From SLDF01 sp964537925 (lineage in GTDB: Bacteria > Bacteroidota > Bacteroidia > Chitinophagales > Saprospiraceae): DNA of 64,000 nt. A model generated the notes under the pieces. That model was given only the letters and a program-made list of their open reading frames with translations, did no database searches and had not been told where the DNA came from. Below, one piece after another: positions 25,541 to 34,451 of the stretch (its first letter is position 1; each line of letters begins with the position of its first letter). The position numbers and the translations under genes were made by a program. Location: assembly GCA_964537925.1 (NCBI GenBank), contig CAZICV010000002.1:310001-374000 (forward strand), given 5' to 3'.

Positions 25541-26038
25541 TTACTTCGTTTTTTCCATTTGATACCTGAGATACTGACGGGCTCTGAAGAGGTACACTTT
25601 CACCTGGTTGAGCGGCATCGAAAGCGTATCGCTGATCTCCTGGTAGCTCAATCCCTCGAAATCGCGCAACAGCAGGACCGTACGCTGGCTGTCCGGCAGA
25701 TCCTGTATCCAGTTGCGTACGAGACGCAGCGTATCATTGAGCTCCGTCTGCCGCGATGGCCCCGGCTCGGCGTGCTCTACTGCGGCGGCCGCAGTGAGAT
25801 CCACGTTCCTGAAGTGTTTCAGTCTAGTCTTGTCGATGGCCAGATTTCGTGTCATTCTAAAGCAATAGGCATCCAGGTTTTCGATGTTTTTCAGCTCTTC
25901 CCGTTTATCCCAGACCTTGATCAAAATCTCCTGAACGACGTCTTCAGCCAACTCCCCGTCATGCACGATAGGCAACGCTATCCGATACATTTTGTCCTTC
26001 AGACGCCTGGCGAGGAGAGTGAAGTCTTTTTCGTTCAT
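25541..26038 (-). CDS. ECF RNA polymerase sigma factor
   Basis: 165 aa from the ATG at 26036-26038 (MNEKDFTLLARRL); an in-frame ATG at 26089 would add 17 non-conserved residues. Region 2 is visible as AEDVVQEILIKVWDKREELKNIENLDAYCFRMTRNLAID and region 4 as LPDSQRTVLLLRDFEGLSYQEISDTLSMPLNQVKVYLFRARQYL, the helix-turn-helix for the -35 element. First gene of a sigma/anti-sigma/DUF4252 cluster, so it is probably held inactive until a signal releases it. It is divergent from the LptF/LptG-like gene. Confidence 0.93.
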   Translation of the reverse strand: MNEKDFTLLARRLKDKMYRIALPIVHDGELAEDVVQEILIKVWDKREELKNIENLDAYCFRMTRNLAIDKTRLKHFRNVDLTAAAAVEHAEPGPSRQTELNDTLRLVRNWIQDLPDSQRTVLLLRDFEGLSYQEISDTLSMPLNQVKVYLFRARQYLRYQMEKTK

Positions 26039-26186
26039 TTTGCTTGCTGACGAATGGTCGCCGGTTTTGTTACACGAATCAGGGGTCAAATTAGTATTTT
26101 TTTGATATAAATTTTATCACTTTTGCTTACCCCAAACGCCCGGAAACTGCGTTTGAGGGGAGAGACCCAAATTTCACGTACACATC

Positions 26187-27686
26187 TTGAAGAAGCTAGA
26201 CAAGCTCGTTCTCAGCAATCTCTTGCCGCCCTTCATAGGTGCCTTCTTTACTGCATTGTTTGTACTGATGATGCAGTTTCTCTGGTTGTGGATAGACGAC
26301 CTGATCGGCAAAGGCGCCGATATGCTTATCATACTGGAGTTGCTGGGTTATCTGCTCGTCTCCTTTATCCCCTGGAGTATCCCGATCGCAATACTGATAT
26401 CGAGTGTCATGGTCTTCGGCAACCTGGGTGAACACTACGAGTTGTCGAGCTTCAAGTCGGCAGGTGTATCGCTCTTCCGGATCATGCGTATGGGTATCCT
26501 GTTCGGTGTCTTATGTGGCGTCATGACCTATCTCAGCGCCAACTATATTATCCCCGTAGCCAATCTCAAGTACCGGACCCGACTGTTCGATATCCGCAAG
26601 CAGAAGCCGACCTTGAGCATCGAGTCCGGGATATTCAACTATGATTTCCAGGGATATACCATGCGGGTACAGAAGAAAGGGGCTAATGAGCGGGACCTGG
26701 AGGGTATGCTGATCTATGACTACAGCAGTTCCAACCCGAGCGACGTGAATGTGATCACCGCCAGGCGCGGTGAAATGTACGCCTCCGGCGAAGGGCGCTA
26801 CCTGGTGATGCGCCTGTATGACGGTCACCAGTTCCAGGAGTCGCCGACGGCGCGCAACCAGGGCTCCAAGGCGAGTTTTATCAGGTCCAGCTTCAGTGAG
26901 TGGGAAAAGACCTTTGACCTCAGTGAGTTTGAGATCAGCCGGAGCGACGAAGAGCTGTTCAAGACACACCAGGCTATGATGAGCGGCAAGCAGTTGCTGG
27001 AAGCGCTCGATACTATCCAGGAACAGATCGTGGTGCTCAACGAGCGTACTTATGCAGACCTGCACAAGGATTTTGAGCATGCCCTTCATTTGCCAGAGGA
27101 TACGAGTTCGACAGCGTTGTCCGGGCAGGGCAGTGGGTTGCACCGGATCACATCGGGCGGCGTCAGGTACTATGAGCAGATCGTGGGATCCGATCTGAGC
27201 GGTTGCCGGTCCCTGGCCGAGACCTTTCCGGATTCTGTGTCTTCCATACTCCGTTCGCAGGCCAGGGTCAAGCTGCTGGATGCCCGGTCCAGGTTGTCCA
27301 TACTGGAGAGCTCGATCGTAGCTCAGAAAGAGAACCGTGCCAAACACATCTTCGAATACCACAACAAGTTTGCTTTCGGAGCGATCTGCATTGTCTTTCT
27401 TTTCATCGGCGTATCGCTCGGTGCGATTGTGCGCAAGGGGGGATACGGCTACCCACTGCTGATTGCGATTGTCTTCTTTACGGTATTCATATCGCTCAAT
27501 TTCAGCTTCCGCAAGCTTGCCGAGACCCTGCAACTGGACGCTGCGCTCTGTGCCTGGATACCTTGTCTTGCTCTAGCACCTGCAGCCGCCTGGTTTACCT
27601 ACAAGGCGCATCACGACGCCCGTTTCATGAAGATAAAGCTGTTCAGCCCGCGATTTCTCTCGCGGTTAAAACTGAAGCGATCATGA
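26187..27686 (+). CDS. LptF/LptG (YjgP/YjgQ) family permease
   Basis: 499 aa. Six membrane helices, three at the N-terminus (residues about 10-125) and three near the end (about 385-480), flank a large periplasmic domain; this is the LptF/LptG layout. It serves the ABC transporter that extracts lipopolysaccharide from the inner membrane and passes it to LptC/LptA. It is longer than E. coli LptF/G because the periplasmic part is enlarged, as usual in Bacteroidota. The start is a TTG at 26187; a stop codon in frame at 26154-26156 and no ATG between leave no better choice. Its last 4 nt overlap the PAP2 gene. Confidence 0.9.
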   Translation: MKKLDKLVLSNLLPPFIGAFFTALFVLMMQFLWLWIDDLIGKGADMLIILELLGYLLVSFIPWSIPIAILISSVMVFGNLGEHYELSSFKSAGVSLFRIMRMGILFGVLCGVMTYLSANYIIPVANLKYRTRLFDIRKQKPTLSIESGIFNYDFQGYTMRVQKKGANERDLEGMLIYDYSSSNPSDVNVITARRGEMYASGEGRYLVMRLYDGHQFQESPTARNQGSKASFIRSSFSEWEKTFDLSEFEISRSDEELFKTHQAMMSGKQLLEALDTIQEQIVVLNERTYADLHKDFEHALHLPEDTSSTALSGQGSGLHRITSGGVRYYEQIVGSDLSGCRSLAETFPDSVSSILRSQARVKLLDARSRLSILESSIVAQKENRAKHIFEYHNKFAFGAICIVFLFIGVSLGAIVRKGGYGYPLLIAIVFFTVFISLNFSFRKLAETLQLDAALCAWIPCLALAPAAAWFTYKAHHDARFMKIKLFSPRFLSRLKLKRS

Positions 27687-28369
27687 GCGGCTTGCTGGCT
27701 CTGCTCAGGCAGCGTCTCTCTTATTTCATCCCGTTCCTGCTTTTCCAGTTGATCGGCTGGTACTGTGTACTCGTCACAGAGCCGCTCGAACCGCTTTTCT
27801 TCCTGGGCCGTTTTAGGACTCCCTGGCTGGATACCTTTTTTATCGAGATCACGGCACTAGGAGAGCCGCTGGCCTATGTGCTGGTGTTCACAGCACTCAT
27901 TTTTGTGCGATTCCGGTATGCGATCATGGTACCGGTAGTAGGGCTTGTCACATTGCTTGTCTCCGGGCTGTTGAAGACATTCTTCTCTCATGCGCGGCCG
28001 GGTCGGGTCATGAGAGATCTGCAGTTGCTCGATCAGGCTCCGCTGGTCGATGGGGTTGCACCGCACGAGGGCTGGACGAGTTTTCCGTCGGGGCATACTT
28101 TTGCAGCGTTTTCGATCTTCACTTTTTTCGCACTGTTGAGCCGGTCCTCGTGGCTCAATCTCCTGGCTATATTGGCGGCGCTGCTCGTAGCGGTCTCGCG
28201 GTTGTACCTCATGCACCATTTTCTGCATGATGTGCTCTTCGGCGGGCTGCTCGGTGTCCTGATCGCCCTGTTCGTATATTTCCTCCAGGACCGCTATCTC
28301 AGGGACCGCTATCCCGCGCTGGAAAGCTCACTGAAGGAAAAGTGGCGTATCGGCCAAAAGAAAATCTGA
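27683..28369 (+). CDS. PAP2 superfamily phosphatase, membrane
   Basis: 228 aa from the ATG at 27683, which overlaps the LptF/G stop (ATGA), so translation is coupled. The three PAP2 motifs are present: KTFFSHARP, FPSGHT and SRLYLMHHFLHDV, whose serine/histidines carry out phosphate ester or pyrophosphate hydrolysis on the outer face of the inner membrane. About six membrane helices. Candidates are undecaprenyl pyrophosphate phosphatase (PgpB-like) and lipid A phosphatase (LpxE/LpxF-like). Coupling to an LPS transporter gene favours a lipid A or LPS-related substrate, but that is inference. Confidence 0.88.
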   Translation: MSGLLALLRQRLSYFIPFLLFQLIGWYCVLVTEPLEPLFFLGRFRTPWLDTFFIEITALGEPLAYVLVFTALIFVRFRYAIMVPVVGLVTLLVSGLLKTFFSHARPGRVMRDLQLLDQAPLVDGVAPHEGWTSFPSGHTFAAFSIFTFFALLSRSSWLNLLAILAALLVAVSRLYLMHHFLHDVLFGGLLGVLIALFVYFLQDRYLRDRYPALESSLKEKWRIGQKKI

Positions 28370-28370
28370 T

Positions 28371-28378
28371 TATATTTG
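28371..28378 (+). promoter_or_regulatory. -7 element of the cobalamin uptake operon
   Basis: TATATTTG directly after the PAP2 stop codon; transcription would start near 28382, just before the riboswitch aptamer. Confidence 0.6.
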
Positions 28379-28392
28379 CCCCGGATCTGCTG

Positions 28393-28575
28393 TGCATGGT
28401 TGCCTTGATTTGTTTTGGAACAAAGAGGCATTAATAAGGAATCGTGTGTAAATCACGAGCTGACGCGCAACTGTAAATGACATTTTTACTCTTGTCCACC
28501 TGATGTTCATTGCTCTGCGGAGTGAGAAGAACGACAAGAGGTCATCAGCCAGGAGACTTGCCATGCTGCAGATGA
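28393..28575 (+). promoter_or_regulatory. Cobalamin riboswitch
   Basis: The leader contains the B12-box signatures in order: AATCGTGTGTAAATCACGAGCTG then ACGCGCAACTGTAA (28439-28475) and GTCATCAGCCAGGAGACTTGCC (28541-28562), the latter matching the conserved GCCAGGAGACCTGCC. The variable hairpin between them (28480-28540) is long. A segment GCCTTG near the 5' end (about 28402-28407) could pair with CAAGGC at 28595-28600 and may be part of the switch. It should lower expression of the downstream btuB/btuG-like genes when adenosyl- or methylcobalamin is plentiful. Confidence 0.93.
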
Positions 28576-28642
28576 ATATAGCCCTTCGCGTTACCAAGGC
28601 CTGATATTCCGGACCCATCTGTTTTTAAACGGGGTACATCTT

Positions 28643-30502
28643 ATGTTATCCAGACTGATCATCGGAAGACTTCTTCCGTACCTGGCAATCTGTACAGTAT
28701 TGCCTCTTTCAGCGCAGACTGAAGGAGGCTGGACACTGGATTCCGTCGAGATCCGGGATACCCGGATCTGGAAGGTCGGGCAGGACTCCGCCGTGTTGCA
28801 GAGCCTGGCCGTCACTGCATCCGACCTGCTCTCTCAGCGTCCCGATGTGTACCTGCGCCTCACTGCCCCCGGCCTGCTCAGTACCATCAGTATCAACGGC
28901 CTCACTGCCCAGCAGACTCCCGTCATGTGGCAGGATGTCAACCTGCAGGGGGTGATGAACGGCGTATATGACCTCAATCTTCTGCCTGTACAGTTCCTGC
29001 AGCCTGCGGTGCCGGACAGTCTTTTCAGGGGAGGGCTGGGCAACGGCGCGCCTGAGGGTATTCTCTTCCGTTCGCCGGTCGCCAGGCCGGACAGCAGGCT
29101 CACTGCCGGCTACCAGGCGGGCAGCTTTCATACGCACCAGGGTTACCTGTCCTGGACGCCTTCGGCCAGGGGGTACCACGGGCGCGTATTCGGATCTTTC
29201 CTGGCCGGGGCCAATGACTTTCCTTACAGGAACATCACCAGGCCCGGCGCCCCCCGTGAGCGCCTTGAGCATGGGGCTTACAGGGTTGGCCATGCAGGCA
29301 CAGACCAGTTCCTGCAGACCAGGGCAGGGGAGTTGCGGCTGCATGTACTGGCTACGGTGGCTGACCGTGAGATCCCACCCTCACTCACGGAGACAGCCCC
29401 TTCCCGCACACAGCGGGACAGTTCCCTGAAGATGCAGCTCCGCTACCTGTTGCCCTTGAGGGGATCTGCGCGGGTGGAGTTCAGGAGTACCTGGATCGGC
29501 GAATCGATGCAGTACGATACATTTTATCACCAGACCCGGCTCTTGCTCCAGCAGGTGCTGACTACCTGGGATATCATACCCGGGGTATTGCAGGTGGCGC
29601 CCTATCTGCATCACCAGTATAGTACGGCAGGCTCAGACAACTATGTGGAGGATGCCGTACGGAATATGTTCGAAGCGGGTATCCGTTACCGGTATTCGTT
29701 TGCCCGCGATTTCTTCCATACCGGACGTATCAAATGGTTGTGGCTGCAGGAGCGTCGTATCCCGGTCAACTGGGAGCTCGGCGCCGGTTGGCAGCGATCG
29801 CATTGGCGGTTTGACCTGGTGGCAGGCAGGTATACCAATCTGCCTTCACTCAACGATCTCTACTGGGAAGTATCGGGCAATCCTGACCTGGAGCCGGAGG
29901 AAGGACGCTTTGGCAAGCTCGTCCTTTCGCTGGATACGGGCGGTGAGGAAGGTATAGGCTGGCGGGCGGGCATCGATGCAGGTTTCCGCGAGACGGATGA
30001 TTTCATTCTTTGGCGGCCGTCCTCCGGTATCCTTTGGAGACCCGGCAATGTCAAACTCGTTCATACCTGGCATGGGCGTTTCTTCGCAGAAAAGGCCTTC
30101 CTGCTGCAGCGTAGTTTCTGGAGAGTATCGGCAGCATACCAGTATACGGCAGCCAGGAATGCGGCTGTATACGAAAACGCGCAACTGATATCGCTGGGCA
30201 AGCGCCTGATCTACCAACCGGCGCACCAGGCCAATGCTGCCGTACACCATACGGCAGGCCAGCTGCAATCGGGTCTCACGGCACAGTATACGGGGTTGCG
30301 CTATACCAATGCAGACAACAGCCAGGCATTGTCCGGCTATTTGCTCCTGGATATATATACACAGTATCGCTGGAAGATCGGGCGTACGCGCCTCGTGACC
30401 GGTATATCGCTGCGCAACCTGACGAATGCCGTATATGAGACGGTAGCTTACAGGCCCATGCCGGGCTTTTATTTCTCTGCAAACATCCAGTTCATTTTTT
30501 AA
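28643..30502 (+). CDS. btuB: TonB-dependent cobalamin receptor (BtuB-type)
   Basis: 619 aa. Signal peptide residues 1-24 (LPLSAQ), then a TonB-box-like/plug region (VTASDLLSQRPDVYLRLTAPGLLSTISINGL through about residue 160), then a 22-strand barrel ending in a terminal aromatic strand (FYFSANIQFIF). The size is that of BtuB rather than the 900-1000 aa SusC proteins. The cobalamin riboswitch upstream is the direct argument for the substrate. It imports cobalamin across the outer membrane using TonB-ExbBD energy. The next gene, 24 nt downstream, encodes a BtuG-like surface lipoprotein. Inner-membrane BtuCDF genes are not in this window. Confidence 0.92.
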   Translation: MLSRLIIGRLLPYLAICTVLPLSAQTEGGWTLDSVEIRDTRIWKVGQDSAVLQSLAVTASDLLSQRPDVYLRLTAPGLLSTISINGLTAQQTPVMWQDVNLQGVMNGVYDLNLLPVQFLQPAVPDSLFRGGLGNGAPEGILFRSPVARPDSRLTAGYQAGSFHTHQGYLSWTPSARGYHGRVFGSFLAGANDFPYRNITRPGAPRERLEHGAYRVGHAGTDQFLQTRAGELRLHVLATVADREIPPSLTETAPSRTQRDSSLKMQLRYLLPLRGSARVEFRSTWIGESMQYDTFYHQTRLLLQQVLTTWDIIPGVLQVAPYLHHQYSTAGSDNYVEDAVRNMFEAGIRYRYSFARDFFHTGRIKWLWLQERRIPVNWELGAGWQRSHWRFDLVAGRYTNLPSLNDLYWEVSGNPDLEPEEGRFGKLVLSLDTGGEEGIGWRAGIDAGFRETDDFILWRPSSGILWRPGNVKLVHTWHGRFFAEKAFLLQRSFWRVSAAYQYTAARNAAVYENAQLISLGKRLIYQPAHQANAAVHHTAGQLQSGLTAQYTGLRYTNADNSQALSGYLLLDIYTQYRWKIGRTRLVTGISLRNLTNAVYETVAYRPMPGFYFSANIQFIF

Positions 30503-30526
30503 TCGTTCAATAAATCGTACAACTAC

Positions 30527-31567
30527 ATGAAAAAGCTAGTACACCTGTTTCCATTGTTGTTTCTGCTGTTCGTCGTCAGCTCCTGCCGGAAAGATGATCC
30601 ACCCGTAGAGAAAGGCCTCTATGACAAAGGAGTGGTCATCGTGAACGAAGGGCTCTTCCAGACCGGCAAGGGGACGATCAGCTTCCTGGACCCGGAGAAG
30701 GATACGGTCTACCAGGAGGTATACGAAACGGCCAACAGCGGACTGATCCTGGGCAATATCGCACAGTCTTATCATACAAGCGGCAGCAGTGGATATGTCG
30801 TAGTCAACAACAGCGGCAAAGTGGTGGTAGTCAATGGCCTGGACTTCACCTACCGCACCGAGTGGACGGGGCTCAGGCAGCCGCGTTACCTGACTTTTAC
30901 ACACGGCAAGGCCTGGATCACATGCTGGGGAGACGGCGTCCAGGGCGAAGTAGTGGCGGTGGATACGGCCAATGCAGCTACCAGGCTTGAGTTTGCCGGG
31001 CTGGCCGGTCCCGAGGACGTTATACTGGAAGGCAGCAAGCTGTGGGTAGCGTTGTCGGGCGGATACGGCAATGACAAACGCATCATCGTGATCGACCCCG
31101 CGCTGAACACTGTATCGGATACGTTGGAAGTAGGAGATGTACCCCGCCAGTTTGTGAGAGACGGCCAGGGCAACCTGTATGTGCTCTGCTCAGGGTATTT
31201 TGACTGGACCAATCCCGCCAACAGCACATCCGGCGGCCTCTGGTCGCTGCAGAACGGTACATCGCAGCATGTTGTCGATCTGCCCAATGGCGTGAAGGCG
31301 ATCAACTATGACGGGGCGGGACATTTCTACTTCCTGAGCGGCAACCAGCTCGGATCTATGAACGTAGCCAGCAAAGCCATCCAGTACGCGACACTGGATC
31401 TCATCACGCCGTACCAGATGATCTATCTGCCGGAGCAGGGCCAGTTACTGATCGGCGATGCAGTTGATTACAGCTCACAGGGAGAAGTAGTGCTTGCAGA
31501 CAAGGATGGCACTATCCGCAAACGATACAAAGCCGGTATCATACCGGGCTTCTTCAGGCAGCGTTAA
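30527..31567 (+). CDS. BtuG-like surface cobalamin-capture lipoprotein (DUF5074 beta-propeller)
   Basis: 346 aa. Lipoprotein signal with lipobox VSSC (Cys20). Directly after the cysteine comes RKDDP, which fits the lipoprotein export signal X-K-(D/E)2-X known from Capnocytophaga, so it should be flipped to the cell surface. The rest is a seven-bladed propeller of the DUF5074/YncE type (VIVNEGLFQTGKGTISFLDP, WTGLRQPRYLTF, PNGVKAINYDGAGH). In Bacteroides, BtuG of this type caps BtuB and binds B12 with very high affinity. Position in a B12-riboswitch operon behind btuB supports the same role here. Confidence 0.88.
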   Translation: MKKLVHLFPLLFLLFVVSSCRKDDPPVEKGLYDKGVVIVNEGLFQTGKGTISFLDPEKDTVYQEVYETANSGLILGNIAQSYHTSGSSGYVVVNNSGKVVVVNGLDFTYRTEWTGLRQPRYLTFTHGKAWITCWGDGVQGEVVAVDTANAATRLEFAGLAGPEDVILEGSKLWVALSGGYGNDKRIIVIDPALNTVSDTLEVGDVPRQFVRDGQGNLYVLCSGYFDWTNPANSTSGGLWSLQNGTSQHVVDLPNGVKAINYDGAGHFYFLSGNQLGSMNVASKAIQYATLDLITPYQMIYLPEQGQLLIGDAVDYSSQGEVVLADKDGTIRKRYKAGIIPGFFRQR

Positions 31568-31594
31568 GCCTGGCCTCCGGGACAAAGAAGAAGG

Positions 31595-31810
31595 TCAGGA
31601 TGCTTTTTCAGCGATGGTGTCCTCGACTTTCTTCTCTACCTGGTAGAGGCGTTCCTTGCAGCGGTGCAGCAGTTGCATAGCTTTCTCGATGTCCTGTGCC
31701 AGGTCATCTACGCGTGTAGCGCCGGACTCCATCCTGTGCAGGATCGCTTGGAGTTCTTCCAGCGCCTCTTCATAAGAGAATACTTCTTGTTTACTGGTTT
31801 TCTTTGCCAT
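31595..31810 (-). CDS. xseB: Exodeoxyribonuclease VII small subunit
   Basis: 71 aa helical protein: FSYEEALEELQAILHRMESGATRVDDLAQDIEKAMQLL matches XseB. It binds the large subunit, encoded immediately upstream with a 20-nt overlap, to form the single-strand-specific exonuclease VII that degrades damaged or excess ssDNA to short oligonucleotides. It is convergent with the BtuG-like gene, with a 27-nt space. Confidence 0.94.
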   Translation of the reverse strand: MAKKTSKQEVFSYEEALEELQAILHRMESGATRVDDLAQDIEKAMQLLHRCKERLYQVEKKVEDTIAEKAS

Positions 31811-33044
31811 GTAAGGTTATTTGATCGATGGTGCTTCTGATATGGCCATCCTGTAGTACGATACGTATACTGTCGCCGGTCTGCAGTCCCTGGGCCGAAT
31901 CTACTATCCGGCCCTCCGGCGAGGCGACCAGTGCAAACCCTCTACTCAGTACGGACCTGTAGTCCAGTATGTTCACAGAGCGCTCGAGATAGCTGAGTTC
32001 CGTGCGGCGACGCTCCATCGTATTGCGGGATATGTGTACAAATTGCCTGTGCAGGTAGGAGAGGCGTTCTGTCTCCCTCGCCAGGGAGGACTTGGCGATC
32101 ACGTTGATCTGGCGTTGCAGCTGGAGCAGGGCAAGCTCTTCACGCCTCAGCTTCTCCTTTACCTGGATATAGAGAGCCGATGCCAGCTCTTGTAGAGAGC
32201 GCTCCATGAGCCTCGCCCGGTCGATGATGAACTCGGCCACAGCCGTTGGTGTTTTGAGCGCTTTGCAGGCCACCATATCGGCCACCGAAGTGTCTATTTC
32301 ATGGCCGATACCGGTGAGTACAGGCAGCGAAGCATAGGCGATAGCCTTGCCGATATCGTAGTCGTCAAAGTCTGCCAGGTCCAGTTTGCTACCGCCGCCG
32401 CGTATGATGACGATACAGTCGTATGCTGCAGGGTCGATGAGCGTCATGCATTTCAGCAATTCGGTGCGCACCTGGGTTCCTTGCATGGCGCAGGGAAAGA
32501 GCTCCAGGTCAAACCTGAATCCATCCGGGTTATGCTCAAGCTGGTGTCTGAAGTCCTGGTAGCCGGCTGCCTGGCCTGAGCTGATCACAGCGATCCGCTG
32601 CAGCACGGGCGGGAGTCGGAGGCCCTTGTTGAGTTGCAGCAGTTTTTCCTCCTGGAGGCGTTCGATGATCTTGCGCCGTTGTACTTCATGCACACCCAGC
32701 GTATAGTAGAGGTCCACATCCCGGATAGTCAGTTTGAGGCCATAGCGCTCATGATATGTTACTTCTACCATGAGCTGGACTTCCGACCCCGCTTGTATAA
32801 GCGAGGCAAACGCATCCCCGAGTTTTTGAGAGATACGCAGCACGTCTCCTGCCCAGATCACAGCGCTGCCCTGGGCCAGTATGAGCTCATCCTCGGGAGA
32901 TTTCTCTACCAGTTCCATATAGTAGTGACCCCTGGACTGCCTGCATTGAGCGATCTCAGCCCTCAACCAGAAAGCCTCTGTGAAGTTCAGGACAAGGACC
33001 TGCTTGATGTATTGGTTTAGCTCAAGTAGTGTAACTGATTCCAA
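31791..33044 (-). CDS. xseA: Exodeoxyribonuclease VII large subunit
   Basis: 417 aa. The N-terminal OB-fold (residues about 5-110, FTEAFWLRAEIAQCRQSRGHYYMELVEK) is followed by the catalytic domain with GGGSKLDLADFDDYDIGKAIAYASLPVLTGIGHEIDTSVADMVA, the conserved XseA core, and then a coiled coil. It forms exonuclease VII with XseB, whose gene overlaps its 3' end. A terminator at 33064-33100 separates it from sucC upstream. Confidence 0.95.
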   Translation of the reverse strand: MESVTLLELNQYIKQVLVLNFTEAFWLRAEIAQCRQSRGHYYMELVEKSPEDELILAQGSAVIWAGDVLRISQKLGDAFASLIQAGSEVQLMVEVTYHERYGLKLTIRDVDLYYTLGVHEVQRRKIIERLQEEKLLQLNKGLRLPPVLQRIAVISSGQAAGYQDFRHQLEHNPDGFRFDLELFPCAMQGTQVRTELLKCMTLIDPAAYDCIVIIRGGGSKLDLADFDDYDIGKAIAYASLPVLTGIGHEIDTSVADMVACKALKTPTAVAEFIIDRARLMERSLQELASALYIQVKEKLRREELALLQLQRQINVIAKSSLARETERLSYLHRQFVHISRNTMERRRTELSYLERSVNILDYRSVLSRGFALVASPEGRIVDSAQGLQTGDSIRIVLQDGHIRSTIDQITLHGKENQ

Positions 33045-33063
33045 TTCAGTGGATTTTAAACTA

Positions 33064-33100
33064 AAAAGTGCATAAAGACCTTAGGTCCTCATGCACTTTT
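33064..33100 (-). terminator. Intrinsic terminator after sucC
   Basis: AAAAGTGCAT (33064-33073) pairs perfectly with ATGCACTTTT (33091-33100), with an inner GACC/GGTC dyad; read on the minus strand the 3' arm runs into a T-rich tail. It lies between the sucC stop and xseA. Confidence 0.75.
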
Positions 33101-33133
33101 ATACCTGTTTGATCCGTACGTACCTATCCGAGG

Positions 33134-34339
33134 TCAGGCCCGGAGCACCTGGCTCACGAGATCGGCAGCTTCCTGCAGCAGGATGGCAGAGTGGACCTGC
33201 AGGCCGGACTCGTCGATGATCTTCTTCGCCAGATCTGCATTAGTACCCTGCAGTCGTACGATGATCGGCACCTCTATATTGCCCATATTCTTATAAGCAT
33301 CCACCACACCCTGGGCGACCCTGTCGCAGCGCACGATACCACCGAATATGTTGATCAGGATCGCTTTTACGTTGGGGTCTTTCAGGATGATGCGAAAAGC
33401 CCGTTCGACGCGCTGGGCATCCGCCGTACCCCCTACATCGAGGAAGTTGGCCGGATCACCTCCGCTCAGCTTGATGATATCCATCGTAGCCATGGCGAGT
33501 CCTGCTCCGTTGACCATACAGCCTACGTTGCCGTCCAGCTTTACGTAGTTGAGGTCATATTGTTTGGCTTCTACTTCCGTCGGATCTTCTTCGTCCGTAT
33601 CGCGCATGGCGGCGAGGTCCGGGTGGCGGAAGAGAGAGTTGTCATCCAGGGTGACTTTGCAGTCTACTGCTATGAACTTGTCAAAACCATTTTTCATGCA
33701 TGGGTTGATCTCAAACAGCGAGGCATCCGAGCTTACAAAAGCCGTGTAGAGAGACTGTACAAACTGTGTCAGTTCTTTGAACGCAGCCCCGGACAGTCCC
33801 AGGTTGAAAGCGATCTTGCGTGTCTGGAACGCCTGGAGTCCTACGAGCGGATCGATGTATTCCTTGTGCACCAGGTGAGGTGTATGCTCGGCTACGGCCT
33901 CGATATCCATACCACCCTCGGTAGAGTAGATGATGACATTCTGTTTTTTCTCCCGGTCAGTCAGGATAGACACATAGTACTCCTTGCAGGAAGCGAAATC
34001 GGGTACATAAGAGTCTTCTGCGATCAGGATCTTCCGGACAAGCTTGCCCGGGCCGTCGAGACCACCGGGAGTCTGTGGTGTCTTGAGCATCATGCCTAGG
34101 ATATTGCCGGCATGTGTCTTGAGCTCATCTATATTCTTGGCGAGTTTGACCCCGCCGCCTTTACCGCGTCCTCCGGCGTGTATCTGCGCTTTCACGACAC
34201 ATACATCGTTTCCGGTCTCTTGTCTGAGTTTTTCGTAGGCAGTTACAGCTTCTTCCACTGTATAGGCCAGGTAACCGTTCTGTACGGCTACACCAAATTT
34301 TTTCAGGAGCTCTTTGCCCTGGTACTCGTGTAAGTTCAT
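33134..34339 (-). CDS. sucC: Succinate-CoA ligase (ADP-forming) subunit beta
   Basis: 401 aa, standard length. MNLHEYQGKELLKKFGV is the conserved start; the ATP-grasp domain has VVKAQIHAGGRGKGGGVKLA, the C-terminal CoA-ligase domain has NGAGLAMATMDIIKLSGGDPANFLDVGG and INIFGGIVRCDRVAQGVV. It makes succinate and ATP from succinyl-CoA in the TCA cycle with SucD, whose gene is not adjacent here. Single-gene unit bounded by a terminator. Confidence 0.97.
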   Translation of the reverse strand: MNLHEYQGKELLKKFGVAVQNGYLAYTVEEAVTAYEKLRQETGNDVCVVKAQIHAGGRGKGGGVKLAKNIDELKTHAGNILGMMLKTPQTPGGLDGPGKLVRKILIAEDSYVPDFASCKEYYVSILTDREKKQNVIIYSTEGGMDIEAVAEHTPHLVHKEYIDPLVGLQAFQTRKIAFNLGLSGAAFKELTQFVQSLYTAFVSSDASLFEINPCMKNGFDKFIAVDCKVTLDDNSLFRHPDLAAMRDTDEEDPTEVEAKQYDLNYVKLDGNVGCMVNGAGLAMATMDIIKLSGGDPANFLDVGGTADAQRVERAFRIILKDPNVKAILINIFGGIVRCDRVAQGVVDAYKNMGNIEVPIIVRLQGTNADLAKKIIDESGLQVHSAILLQEAADLVSQVLRA

Positions 34340-34451
34340 GCCAGTTTAATAGTGTTTTTTATACAAGCAGATTGCTGATCTTATAAGATTGAACTAGGGT
34401 TCCCGCCCATTTTCGTGCAGTATACTCCTCCTTACGGAGAAGAACCGCTAC

